Assembly (NCBI GenBank): GCA_014728045.1
Contig: WJMH01000025.1
Span: 1-64,000 of the forward strand
Source of the DNA: Candidatus Omnitrophota bacterium
GTDB lineage: Bacteria; Omnitrophota; Gorgyraeia; Tantalellales; Tantalellaceae
Direction of reading: 5' to 3'
Length of the DNA: 64,000 nucleotides
The translations under genes were made by a program, and so were the position numbers. Within the stretch, counting starts at the first letter, position 1, and every line of letters begins with the position of its first letter. Positions 33,889 through 42,469 of this stretch are shown here, in pieces. The notes under the pieces are model-generated. The model was not told the origin of the DNA, did no database searches, and worked only from the letters and a program-made list of their open reading frames with translations.

Positions 33889-36168
33889 ATGGATTTTAAG
33901 AAGACAGTTATTCTTTCCATTGTCCTGGCGGGTGCTTCCGCCATGGCTTCTCAGATAGTCCTGATGAGGGAATTCCTCGTTGTTTTTTACGGTAACGAAG
34001 TATCCGTGGGACTTATACTCGCCAGCTGGCTGGTATGGGGCTCTTTCGGCAGCGCATTGCTGGGCAGGTACTCAGACCGTATACAAAGCAGGGTAACTGT
34101 CTTTTCGCTTTGCCAGTTGGCCCTCGCTTTTATCTTTCCGCTGACATTGCTCGCTGTAAGGTCCGTCAAGAATCTTTTAGGCATAACTACAGGAGAGATC
34201 ATAGGGTATCCCCCGATGCTGCTCTCGACCTTTCTGGTTCTTTGGCTACCCTGTATGGTCATGGGCTTCATGTTCAGTCTGGCATGCCGTCTTTATAGCG
34301 ATCACGCGGCCTCATCAGAAGAGAGTATAGCGCGCGTATATATTTACGAGGCGATGGGGGCCCTTTCCGGGGGGCTCCTGGTAAGTTATTTCCTTATACG
34401 ATACATGAGCGCTACCTCCATATTATTCTTGCTTTCGTTGCTAAATCTCTCGGCATCTTTGTTCATGCAGCGATACAGAAAGAACAAGGCTTTTAAAAAG
34501 ACCCTTCTTGTTATCACAGCTTTTTTTCTCATCTGCGGGATCTTTTCTTCTTTTATTGGAGCAAGTTCCTTCTTCAGGCAGTTCTCGCTGGAGCAGCTCT
34601 GGTCGGGCTTTGAGGTACTTGGTTCCAAAGATTCGATTTACGGCAATATCACTGTCACCAAAAGGGGAGAGCAGAGGTCCTTCTACGGGAACGGTCTGCA
34701 CCTGTATACCGTTCCGGATAAGCTTTACGCCGAGGAATCCGTTCATTTCGTTCTTTTGCAGACAGAAGCTCCTCGCCGTGTGCTTCTTATCGGCGGAGGT
34801 GTAGGGGGGCTTCTGGAAGAGGTCCTGAAATACCCGGTTGAAAAGGTGGACTATGTGGAGCTCGACCCCACAATTATCCGGATGGCGAGAAAATACCTGA
34901 AAGAAGCGGATGCAAAAGTCCTGAACGATGCGAGCGTGAACATCATACACCGGGATGGACGTTTTTTCGTTAAAAAGAAACCCCATAAATATGATTGCGT
35001 GATCATTTCCCTGGGGGACCCTTATACCGCTCAGATCAACAGGTTCTATACCGTGGAGTTCTTCAGTGAGCTCAAGAATATCCTTTCACCGAACGGGGTA
35101 TGCGGCTTTGCCCTTACTTCCTCGGAAAACTATATAAGCTCGGAGCTCAAGCAGTACCTCAGATCCATTTACCTGAGCGCCAAAAAGGTTTTTTCGAATG
35201 TTCTCGTGATCCCGGGAGATACAGCTTATTTCCTGCTCAGAGATAAGAAGCCTCTTACACATGACACCGATATTCTTACCCGAACGATGGATAAATGGGG
35301 TATCGAAACCGCATATTTCCGGGATTATTACCTTCAGTTTAAGCTCTCAGATGAAAGAACGGAATATATGCGTGAAGCGGTTCAACAGGACGGGAGAGCC
35401 AGACTTAACAGGGATTTCAGGCCCGTATCGTATTATTATGCTACTGTATTCTGGGGGACCCAGTTCGAGATGCCTTTTTTCAGGCATCTTTTGCGCTCGA
35501 TAAGGACGGAGAACGTATGGCTTGCCGCGGTTCTTTTTTGTGCAGGCGTGCTGATCTTCGGTCTTCTGAGCGGAGACAGACTGGCCAAGCGCGGTGCGCT
35601 TCTTGCGATAATGACCACTGGATTTGCCGAGATCATATTTCAGATAACGGTGATATTGTCTTTTCAGGTTGTTTACGGTTATGTCTTTTATAAATTAGGA
35701 ATAATCATCACTTCTTTCATGATTGGTCTTGCTCTTGGCGGCTGGTTAATAGCACGGCGAATAAACGCCCTTGAGGATGATATGAAGATCTTCGTCAGGA
35801 CACAGTTCAGTATTTGCCTTTATCCGCTTTTGCTGCCTGTCGTTTTCCTGGCGTTCTCAGCGGCTGGAGCGGGAATTTTATCCTGGCTTGGATCGAACGT
35901 CATCTTTCCATTCCTGCCGGTTATAGCCGGGATCATAGGAGGGATACAGTTCCCTCTGGCGAACAAGATCTATATGCAGGATCGCAGTGAGATAGGCCGC
36001 ACAGCTGGGTTGAGTTACGGCTTGGACCTCTTAGGCGCCTGCGTGGGAGCCCTGCTAGCGGCCGCGTTCCTGGTGCCAGTGCTGGGGATTTTCGGGACGT
36101 GTTTTCTGACCGCCCTGATCAATGTTACAGTGCTGGCACTGCTTCTTTTATCATACATCCGGAAATAG
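33889..36168 (+). CDS. Membrane-embedded spermidine-synthase-like protein
   Basis: The 759-residue protein has about seven N-terminal membrane helices (residues ~5-225), a central aminopropyltransferase-type Rossmann domain (~240-440) and about seven C-terminal helices (~540-755). The nucleotide-binding loop is GGGVGG (302-307), followed by VELDP (323-327). Fused MFS-like/spermidine-synthase proteins of this kind are widespread but mostly uncharacterised. It is 18 nt after the Tat-signal AmrS gene, and I infer a shared envelope process. Whether it makes a polyamine is not proven. Confidence 0.87.
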   Translation: MDFKKTVILSIVLAGASAMASQIVLMREFLVVFYGNEVSVGLILASWLVWGSFGSALLGRYSDRIQSRVTVFSLCQLALAFIFPLTLLAVRSVKNLLGITTGEIIGYPPMLLSTFLVLWLPCMVMGFMFSLACRLYSDHAASSEESIARVYIYEAMGALSGGLLVSYFLIRYMSATSILFLLSLLNLSASLFMQRYRKNKAFKKTLLVITAFFLICGIFSSFIGASSFFRQFSLEQLWSGFEVLGSKDSIYGNITVTKRGEQRSFYGNGLHLYTVPDKLYAEESVHFVLLQTEAPRRVLLIGGGVGGLLEEVLKYPVEKVDYVELDPTIIRMARKYLKEADAKVLNDASVNIIHRDGRFFVKKKPHKYDCVIISLGDPYTAQINRFYTVEFFSELKNILSPNGVCGFALTSSENYISSELKQYLRSIYLSAKKVFSNVLVIPGDTAYFLLRDKKPLTHDTDILTRTMDKWGIETAYFRDYYLQFKLSDERTEYMREAVQQDGRARLNRDFRPVSYYYATVFWGTQFEMPFFRHLLRSIRTENVWLAAVLFCAGVLIFGLLSGDRLAKRGALLAIMTTGFAEIIFQITVILSFQVVYGYVFYKLGIIITSFMIGLALGGWLIARRINALEDDMKIFVRTQFSICLYPLLLPVVFLAFSAAGAGILSWLGSNVIFPFLPVIAGIIGGIQFPLANKIYMQDRSEIGRTAGLSYGLDLLGACVGALLAAAFLVPVLGIFGTCFLTALINVTVLALLLLSYIRK

Positions 36169-36278
36169 CTTTGCGCTATTCCTAATATATTTGCATTTTC
36201 CTGGCAGAGTGATGTATATTATATTTAATATTGCCGCTTAGAAGTAGATCTTACAGGATATAATTCCCGGAGGTAAAT

Positions 36279-36629
36279 ATGCCCAAGGTACTCGTAGTTG
36301 ACGATGAACGGTCCATCCGTGACGTTTTGCGGATATTTCTGGAGAAGAAAGGTTTTGATGTTACCTGCATCGATGACGGCAGCAAAGCTTTGAGTATCAT
36401 AGATTCAGGCGAAGAGTACGATATCATATTACTTGATAACAGGATGCCCGGGCTCAAGGGCTTTGAGGTTCTGGAGGAGATGAGGAAAAAGCAGACAGAC
36501 ATTCCTGTTATTCTTCTCACCGGTTCTGTGGGCGTGAATGACGATATACCCTCCACAAGAGCGGTTTTGAGAAAGCCGATAGATCTCAACACGCTCATAG
36601 ATACGATAAATGATATTTTGAATGGCTGA
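36279..36629 (+). CDS. Single-domain response regulator
   Basis: The 116-residue receiver domain has Asp pairs in VVDDERS, the phospho-acceptor Asp in ILLDNRMPG (~53), the switch Thr in LLTGS and the Lys in LRKPI. There is no output domain and no kinase gene next to it. GGAGGTAAAT precedes the ATG. It is preceded by a ~110-nt AT-rich gap and followed by a ~170-nt gap, so it is probably a single-gene unit. Confidence 0.92.
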   Translation: MPKVLVVDDERSIRDVLRIFLEKKGFDVTCIDDGSKALSIIDSGEEYDIILLDNRMPGLKGFEVLEEMRKKQTDIPVILLTGSVGVNDDIPSTRAVLRKPIDLNTLIDTINDILNG

Positions 36630-36731
36630 TCCTGCAGTTACTGTGCACCAGATTCTTCCGGGGACGTTTTTCCTTAAGCGGTCATTCCACGGTCATATCT
36701 CATAAGGCCCCTAAGAGTACTTGTTTGACTG

Positions 36732-36760
36732 TTGTATTAACCTGACTTACATTGTATAAT
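36732..36760 (+). promoter_or_regulatory. Promoter before the small coiled-coil protein and yggS
   Basis: TTGTAT (36732-36737), 17 nt, TATAAT (36755-36760). Initiation near 36767 gives a ~30-nt leader carrying AGAAAGG before ATG 36798. Confidence 0.65.
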
Positions 36761-36797
36761 TGTCACATTGTTAACAGTAAATGACAGAAAGGCAGAT

Positions 36798-36959
36798 ATG
36801 TTTGATCTAAGTAAATTGGGCGACATGACGAAGATTGCCGACCAGGCTAAAAAGGTGCAGGCGAGCCAGGAAAGATCTCAGAGAGAACAGATCGAGCTGC
36901 TTAAGAGAATCTCTTCCCAGCTTGAGGAAATATCGAACCTTTTGAAGGGAAAACAATAA
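36798..36959 (+). CDS. 53-residue coiled-coil protein
   Basis: The protein is highly charged and almost all helix. It starts MFDLSKLGDMTKIADQAKKVQ and continues with a heptad-like pattern. The opening resembles the start of YbaB/EbfC nucleoid-associated proteins, but the protein is only about half their length. I start at ATG 36798, six nt after AGAAAGG; an upstream in-frame ATG at 36768 lies at the predicted transcription start. It is directly before yggS. Function unknown. Confidence 0.6.
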   Translation: MFDLSKLGDMTKIADQAKKVQASQERSQREQIELLKRISSQLEEISNLLKGKQ

Positions 36960-36972
36960 ACACAGAGATGCA

Positions 36973-37644
36973 ATGGTCCCATCCAGCATAACCGAGAACG
37001 TAAGAACGATTCTTAACGAACTCCCCCAAGGGGTTCAGCTCGTTGCGGCCGCCAAATCCCGGACGGCCGAAGAAGTGAGAGAGGCTATAGACGCCGGGGT
37101 CGGGATAATAGGTGAAAATTACGTGCAGGAGGCTGTCAAGGCTCTTAGAGCAATTGAAAAACCGGTTAAATGGCATTTTATAGGCCACTTGCAGAAGAAT
37201 AAGATAAACAAGGCCATTAAGCTTTTCGATATGATAGAGACGATCGATTCTCTGGAGCTTGCCCAAGAGCTTGACAAGAGATGCTTCTCATCCGGTAAGG
37301 TGATGGATGTGCTGATAGAGGTCAATAGCGGCAAGGAACCCCAGAAATACGGCATATTCCCGGAGGATGTGCTTTCTTTTGCGAAAGAGATCGCGCGTCT
37401 TGGCAATATCCGGTTAAAGGGGCTGATGACGATGGGGCCATTCTCTGGAGATCCGGAACAGGCGCGACCGTTCTTCACGGAAACACGAAAAGCTTTCGAG
37501 GAATTGAAAGAGGCCTCCCTGCCACGGGTAGAAGCAGTGTATTTGTCCATGGGTATGACGAATTCCTACCAGGTGGCTATAGAGGAGGGGGCGAACTTAG
37601 TAAGGATCGGCACCAAAATATTCGGAGAGAGGGATGTACGTTAA
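36973..37644 (+). CDS. YggS/PLPBP-family pyridoxal-phosphate homeostasis protein
   Basis: The 223-residue single-domain PLP-binding protein has the family blocks VAAAKSR (with the PLP Lys), IGENYVQEA, WHFIGHLQKNK, LMTMGPF, LSMGMTNSY and VRIGTKIFG. Such proteins buffer PLP and affect amino-acid metabolism and have no established enzyme activity. It overlaps the MBL-like gene by 11 nt. Confidence 0.95.
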   Translation: MVPSSITENVRTILNELPQGVQLVAAAKSRTAEEVREAIDAGVGIIGENYVQEAVKALRAIEKPVKWHFIGHLQKNKINKAIKLFDMIETIDSLELAQELDKRCFSSGKVMDVLIEVNSGKEPQKYGIFPEDVLSFAKEIARLGNIRLKGLMTMGPFSGDPEQARPFFTETRKAFEELKEASLPRVEAVYLSMGMTNSYQVAIEEGANLVRIGTKIFGERDVR

Positions 37645-38344
37645 AGTTCTTTATGATGCCAAGGCCAAGAGAGGTCTGCTTTCAGGCAGGGGGTTTGCCT
37701 GTTTGATAGATAATAAGATACTATTCGATGCCGGAGGCGATCCTGAGGCTTTGGTCGAGAACATGGACAGGCTGATGGTCTCCATACCGGAGCTTGAAGC
37801 GGTCGTTATCTCAAGTGACAAATGGGATCATACAGGCGGCCTGTGGGAAGTTCTCAAGCGCAAGAAAGGTCTTAAGGTATACGCATGCCCAGTATTCAGC
37901 GAAACTTTCAAGAACTGCGTCAAGGAATTGGGAGGCGAACTGATACTTGTCGAGGGCCCTACCAGTATTACGGAGAATATCCATGTTACCGGGGCCATAG
38001 AGGCCAGGCATAATGAAACCGTGATACATGAACAGGCCCTTGTAGTTAACGGCGAAAAAGGCGTGTCACTGATCAATGGCTGTTCCGACGCGGGTATATT
38101 GAACGTTATACAAACAGTTAAAGCCCGGATGGACATTGACAAGATGTACATGGTAATCGGCGGGTTCCGTCTTGAGAGCGAAGAACGGGACGATATAGCA
38201 GCTACCATTGCCAGGCTTGAATCAATGGGGGTTGAGAAGATAGGTCCTACACATTCTACGGAGGATAAGGTCAACAGGATATTCAGCGGAAAATACCACG
38301 GGAATTTCATTCCCGTGATGGCCGGTCACATTATTCAGCTTTAA
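37634..38344 (+). CDS. Degenerate metallo-beta-lactamase-fold protein
   Basis: The 236-residue protein matches the MBL subgroup annotated as dihydropterin/ribofuranosylaminobenzene phosphate synthase-like (ISSDKWDHTGGL, NGCSDAGILNVI, GGFRLESEE, GPTHST). The HxHxDH motif is reduced to Ser61-Asp-Lys63-Trp-Asp65-His66, so two His ligands are lost. GCSDAG replaces GCSHAG, and GGFR replaces GGFH. I infer loss or strong change of the metal site; the fold is probably intact. It overlaps yggS and is followed by trxB. Confidence 0.82.
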   Translation: MYVKVLYDAKAKRGLLSGRGFACLIDNKILFDAGGDPEALVENMDRLMVSIPELEAVVISSDKWDHTGGLWEVLKRKKGLKVYACPVFSETFKNCVKELGGELILVEGPTSITENIHVTGAIEARHNETVIHEQALVVNGEKGVSLINGCSDAGILNVIQTVKARMDIDKMYMVIGGFRLESEERDDIAATIARLESMGVEKIGPTHSTEDKVNRIFSGKYHGNFIPVMAGHIIQL

Positions 38345-38367
38345 CAGAGGAGAGAGGAAGATATTCT

Positions 38368-39327
38368 ATGAACAAGTTACCGGAAGGGGTGCGTGACATT
38401 ATAATAATCGGTGGGGGGCCCGCGGGACTGACAGCCGGTCTCTATGCCGCGCGGGCGGGCATGGATGTTCTTCTAGTGGAAAGCATGAGCGTTATCGGGC
38501 AGCTTACGATGACCGAGACAGTCGAGAATTATCCCGGCATAGAGAAGATCGGCGGATTCGAGCTCGTCTCCGCATTTAAGAAGCAGGCCCAGTCTTTCGG
38601 ACTTGAAAACATGATGGGAACTGTTAAAGGCGTTGAGGCCGGACAGAAGCAGGGATTGCCTCTGTGGAAAGTCCACGATGAAAATGCTGTTCATGAGGCG
38701 TTGTCGATCATAGTCACCAGTGGGGCCAGGCCGAAAAAACTGGAAGTAGCCGGAGAAACAGAGTTCTTGGGCAAAGGCGTATCCTATTGCGCTACATGCG
38801 ACGGAGCATTCTTCCGTGAAAAGGACATCGTTGTTGTCGGCGGTGGGGATGCCGCTGTCGAAGAAGCGCTTTTTCTGACAAAATTCGGGAAAAAGGTGAC
38901 CCTGGTTCACCGCAGAAACCGTCTTAGAGCCGCACGGGTCTTGCAACAGAGGGCTCTGAACAATGATAAGATGGATTTTGTATGGGAGTCGGTGGTTGAA
39001 AGAATAAACGGGAAAGATGCAGTTGAAAGTATTACACTGAAGAACAGGAGCACCGGAAAGAATTCGGAATTACCCTGTAACGGTGTCTTCATATTCGTCG
39101 GGTGGCATCCTAATACGGAATTTCTCGGCGACAAGGTCGATATGAACGACCGTGGTGCTATAACAGTAGACAGCAACATGAGAACTTCCAGAGATGGTAT
39201 TTTTGCCGCAGGTGACTGCACTAGCAAGCTTTTGCATCAGGTAGTCACTGCCTGCGGGGACGGAGCGACCGCCGCGTATGCGTCGCAGCAATACGTGGAA
39301 GAGCTCAAGGGTGTAGCTTATAAGTAA
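38368..39327 (+). CDS. trxB: Thioredoxin reductase
   Basis: The 319-residue FAD/NAD(P)H enzyme reduces thioredoxin. FAD-binding IGGGPAGLTAGLYAARAG is at the N-terminus, the redox-active pair is CATC (YCATCDGAFF, ~residue 137), the NADPH-binding GGGDAAVEEALFL and HRRNRLRA follow, and the C-terminal FAD motif is AAGDC. Arg residues in HRR point to NADPH. AGAGAGGAAG precedes the ATG. Confidence 0.95.
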   Translation: MNKLPEGVRDIIIIGGGPAGLTAGLYAARAGMDVLLVESMSVIGQLTMTETVENYPGIEKIGGFELVSAFKKQAQSFGLENMMGTVKGVEAGQKQGLPLWKVHDENAVHEALSIIVTSGARPKKLEVAGETEFLGKGVSYCATCDGAFFREKDIVVVGGGDAAVEEALFLTKFGKKVTLVHRRNRLRAARVLQQRALNNDKMDFVWESVVERINGKDAVESITLKNRSTGKNSELPCNGVFIFVGWHPNTEFLGDKVDMNDRGAITVDSNMRTSRDGIFAAGDCTSKLLHQVVTACGDGATAAYASQQYVEELKGVAYK

Positions 39328-39339
39328 AGGAGGATATAC

Positions 39340-41004
39340 ATGCGTTCAGACAAAATGAAAAAAGGGATAGAAAGAGCTCCACACAGATCTCTGTTTAAAG
39401 CTCTTGCCTTTACGGACGAGGAGCTTAATCGCCCCATAATAGGCATAGCCAATTCAGCCAGTGAAGTGATACCGGGACATAATCACCTGAGAGATATCGG
39501 CGAATCGGCGAAGGCCGGGATCCGAATGGCGGGAGGAACACCCATGGAATTCAATACCATAGGTGTTTGTGACGGTATCGCGATGGGGCATCAGGGTATG
39601 AAGTATTCTCTTCCTTCAAGGGAGCTTATAGCAGATTCGGTCGAAATAATGGCAACAGCATATCCCATAGATGGTCTTATATGCATATGTGATTGCGACA
39701 AGATCGTTCCGGGGATGATGATGGCTATGCTGAGGGTCAACGTGCCGGCTATTCTTGTTAGTGGGGGGCCGATGATGGCCGGATGTGTTAACAAAGAGGC
39801 GATCGATCTCATATCCGTCTTTGAGGGTATAGGCGCTCTTGCATCGAAGAAGATAAACGAGGAGGTCCTCAAACAGCTTGAGAATGAGGCCTGTCCGGGA
39901 TCCGGTTCCTGTTCGGGCATGTTCACGGCTAATTCGATGAACTGTCTGAGCGAAGCGCTAGGCTTAAGTCTGCCTGGTAATGGGACAATACCTGCGGTTA
40001 TGGCTAAAAGACTTCGCCTGGCGAAGTCTGCCGGAATGAAGATCCTGGAACTTGTTGAGAAGAACATCAGGCCTCGTGATATTGTCACCCAAAGCAGTTT
40101 GGTCAATGCCATTACCGTCGAAATGGCGCTTGGAAGCTCGACGAATACGGTTCTTCATCTTCCGGCGATAGCCAACGAAGCGGGGATAAAGCTTGATCTT
40201 GACCTTTTCAATAAGATCAGCGAGCGCACTCCCAATCTTTGCCGTATTTCGCCTGCTGGATCGCAGCATCTGCAGGATCTGGACGCGGCAGGCGGTATAC
40301 CGGCTGTGATGTCCGAGCTCAATAAAAAGGCGCTATTGGACACCGGTGCGGTCACAGTGACCGGGGCGAAGCTCAAAGATACTATTGATTCGGCAGAGAA
40401 CATGGATCCGGAGGTCATCCGTCCAATTGATTCACCGTACACGCCGGATGGCGGATTATGTATACTGTTCGGTAATCTTGCCACAGCGGGTGCGGTCGTC
40501 AAAAAATCCGCGGTCGATGAGAGCATGCTCGTTCATGAGGGTCCAGCGCGTGTCTTTGATTCTGAAGATGATGCGATGAAGGCGATAATGAGCGCCCAGA
40601 TCAAAAAAGGCGACGTGGTGGTTATCCGTTATGAAGGTCCTAAAGGCGGTCCGGGAATGCGCGAGATGCTTGGGCCGACCTCTGCCATAGCCGGTGAGGG
40701 GCTGGATAAGGACGTCGCACTTATCACTGACGGCAGGTTCTCCGGGGGAACGCGCGGGGCGGCCATAGGTCATATTTCGCCTGAAGCTCAGGACGGCGGG
40801 GTTATAGCCGTCGTAAAGGAGGGTGACAGGATAAGGATAGACATACCAAACAAGAAACTTGAACTGATGTTGGATGAGGCGGAGATATCCAAAAGGCTGA
40901 AAGCATGGGAACAGCCTGAATACAAGGTCAAGGAAGGGTATCTTTACAGGTATGCCAAGCAGGTTACCTCCGCATCCACCGGGGCGATATTCAAAAGCGA
41001 CTGA
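39340..41004 (+). CDS. ilvD: Dihydroxy-acid dehydratase
   Basis: IlvD catalyses the penultimate step of valine, isoleucine and leucine synthesis. The 554-residue length is normal. Iron-sulphur and magnesium residues are visible in [17 protein letters not shown] and [16 protein letters not shown], and the C-terminal [13 protein letters not shown] with HISPEA is typical. AAAGGAGG precedes the ATG. Other branched-chain genes are not next to it; neighbours are trxB and a Nudix gene. Confidence 0.97.
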   Translation: MRSDKMKKGIERAPHRSLFKALAFTDEELNRPIIGIANSASEVIPGHNHLRDIGESAKAGIRMAGGTPMEFNTIGVCDGIAMGHQGMKYSLPSRELIADSVEIMATAYPIDGLICICDCDKIVPGMMMAMLRVNVPAILVSGGPMMAGCVNKEAIDLISVFEGIGALASKKINEEVLKQLENEACPGSGSCSGMFTANSMNCLSEALGLSLPGNGTIPAVMAKRLRLAKSAGMKILELVEKNIRPRDIVTQSSLVNAITVEMALGSSTNTVLHLPAIANEAGIKLDLDLFNKISERTPNLCRISPAGSQHLQDLDAAGGIPAVMSELNKKALLDTGAVTVTGAKLKDTIDSAENMDPEVIRPIDSPYTPDGGLCILFGNLATAGAVVKKSAVDESMLVHEGPARVFDSEDDAMKAIMSAQIKKGDVVVIRYEGPKGGPGMREMLGPTSAIAGEGLDKDVALITDGRFSGGTRGAAIGHISPEAQDGGVIAVVKEGDRIRIDIPNKKLELMLDEAEISKRLKAWEQPEYKVKEGYLYRYAKQVTSASTGAIFKSD

Positions 41005-41018
41005 TCCGGTTTGAGCAT

Positions 41019-41513
41019 ATGGATGATTTCAAATATTGCCCCATGTGCAGGGCTTCGCTCAGGAAAGAACATATCGACGGTCGGCAGAGACTCGTCTGCG
41101 AAGAATGTGGATGGATCAACTACAAAAACCCGTTGCCCGTAGTTGTCTGCCTAGTTTCTGATCGTGAGGGAAGGGTGCTTCTTGTAAAAAGAGGAGTGGA
41201 ACCCTGCAAGGGGTATTGGGCATTGCCTGGAGGCTTCATTGAAAGCGGTGAAACCATCCCGGAAGCAGGCAAACGAGAACTTTTGGAAGAAACCGGTATC
41301 TCAGGCAACCCTGGACGATTAGTAGGCGCTCATGAACATAAAAGCCCTTTATACGGCTCGATCCTTGTCCTTGGAATGGAGTTTACAGCGGATAACAGAC
41401 AGATCACACCTGGTGATGATGCCGCTGAGGCGAAATTCGCTTCTGCTCAGGATCTTCCGGAGATACCCTTTAGGTCACATATTTCACTTATCAGGGAATT
41501 TTTCTCCTCTTGA
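41019..41513 (+). CDS. Nudix hydrolase with zinc ribbon
   Basis: The 164-residue protein has an N-terminal four-cysteine zinc ribbon (YCPMCRASL, CEECGWINY) and a Nudix domain with a complete Nudix box: GGFIESGE then RELLEETGI, with Gly, Glu and REUXEE residues intact. This layout occurs in ADP-ribose and NADH-type pyrophosphatases. The substrate is not determined. It ends just before the biotin promoter. Confidence 0.92.
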   Translation: MDDFKYCPMCRASLRKEHIDGRQRLVCEECGWINYKNPLPVVVCLVSDREGRVLLVKRGVEPCKGYWALPGGFIESGETIPEAGKRELLEETGISGNPGRLVGAHEHKSPLYGSILVLGMEFTADNRQITPGDDAAEAKFASAQDLPEIPFRSHISLIREFFSS

Positions 41514-41538
41514 TATTGTAAACCCAAACTGGTAGAAT
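41510..41538 (+). promoter_or_regulatory. Promoter of the biotin operon
   Basis: TTGATA (41510-41515), a 17-nt spacer and TAGAAT (41533-41538). Initiation near 41545 leaves a leader of about 4 nt before the bioB ATG at 41549, which has no Shine-Dalgarno sequence. The promoter overlaps the BirA-type operator. Confidence 0.7.
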
Positions 41539-41548
41539 AGTTTACAAT
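41515..41548 (+). promoter_or_regulatory. BirA-type biotin operator
   Basis: ATTGTAAACC (41515-41524), 14 nt, then AGTTTACAAT (41539-41548) form an inverted repeat with one mismatch. This fits the known BirA consensus TTGTAAACC-N14/15-GGTTTACAA. It covers the promoter spacer, the -10 box and the start point, so biotinoyl-AMP-bound BirA would block transcription of bioBFCDA. birA itself is not in the window. Confidence 0.85.
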
Positions 41549-42469
41549 ATGAAGGATCCTACGATAAATGATATCATATCCATGCCCCTTGAGGAGCTTT
41601 TCGGACATGCCAATAAGGTAAGAACAGAGTGGTGCGGTGGTTCTGTCGAACTATGCGGCATCATTAACGCGAAATCAGGCAGATGCGCTGAAAATTGCAG
41701 CTTCTGCGCGCAGTCGGCGAGATATAATGCTTCCGTGAATGAATATTCCTTAAAAACTAGCGACGAGATCGTTCGAGCTTCCCGGAAAGCCCTTAAAAAT
41801 GGCGCCAGCCATTTTGGGATCGTCACCAGTGGGAATGCGCTTACCGAAGAAGAGCTTGGAACGGTAGCCGAAGCTATACGGAGGATAGTTGTCGAGGTTG
41901 GTATTGTCCCTTGCGCTTCTTTAGGCGCGCTCAGTATAGAGGCCTTTTCGTTTTTGAAGTCAGCCGGTCTAAAGAGGTACCATCATAATATCGAAACTTC
42001 CCGAAGGTATTATCCTTCTATAGTGACGACTCATGGTTTCTCCCAGAGGGTGGAAACAATAAGGGCTGCCCAAAAAGCGGGTCTGGAAGTCTGTTCAGGC
42101 GGCATACTTGGTCTTGGCGAGACCTGGGAAGATCGATATGATATGGCTGTGTTTCTTAAAGAGCTTGAGGTGGATTCAGTGCCTGTTAATTTCCTGATAC
42201 CGATGAACGGGACGCCCCTTGGGCGGGTCAAGCCGATGAAACGCGCGGATGCCATACGCGCCATAGCTCTTTTCAGGATCATCCTTAAACAGAAACCGAT
42301 AAAGGTGATCGCCGGCAGGGAGTCCATCTTTAAAGATGAGCAGGAGATGATCTTTAAGGCCGGGGCGAACGGTATGATGGTAGGAGGGTATCTGACCGTA
42401 TCGGGAAGACAGGTTGAATTGGACAGGCAGCTTGTATCAAGGATAAAGGGATCATGGTCAAGAGGATAG
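41549..42469 (+). CDS. bioB: Biotin synthase
   Basis: BioB is a radical SAM enzyme that inserts sulphur into dethiobiotin. The 306-residue protein has the cluster motif CAENCSFC after NAKSGR, the [2Fe-2S] ligand region with CSGGILGLGE, and the conserved VPVNFLIP and FKAGANGMMVGGYLT blocks. It is the first gene of bioBFCDA, begins at the BirA operator and overlaps bioF by 16 nt. Confidence 0.97.
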   Translation: MKDPTINDIISMPLEELFGHANKVRTEWCGGSVELCGIINAKSGRCAENCSFCAQSARYNASVNEYSLKTSDEIVRASRKALKNGASHFGIVTSGNALTEEELGTVAEAIRRIVVEVGIVPCASLGALSIEAFSFLKSAGLKRYHHNIETSRRYYPSIVTTHGFSQRVETIRAAQKAGLEVCSGGILGLGETWEDRYDMAVFLKELEVDSVPVNFLIPMNGTPLGRVKPMKRADAIRAIALFRIILKQKPIKVIAGRESIFKDEQEMIFKAGANGMMVGGYLTVSGRQVELDRQLVSRIKGSWSRG

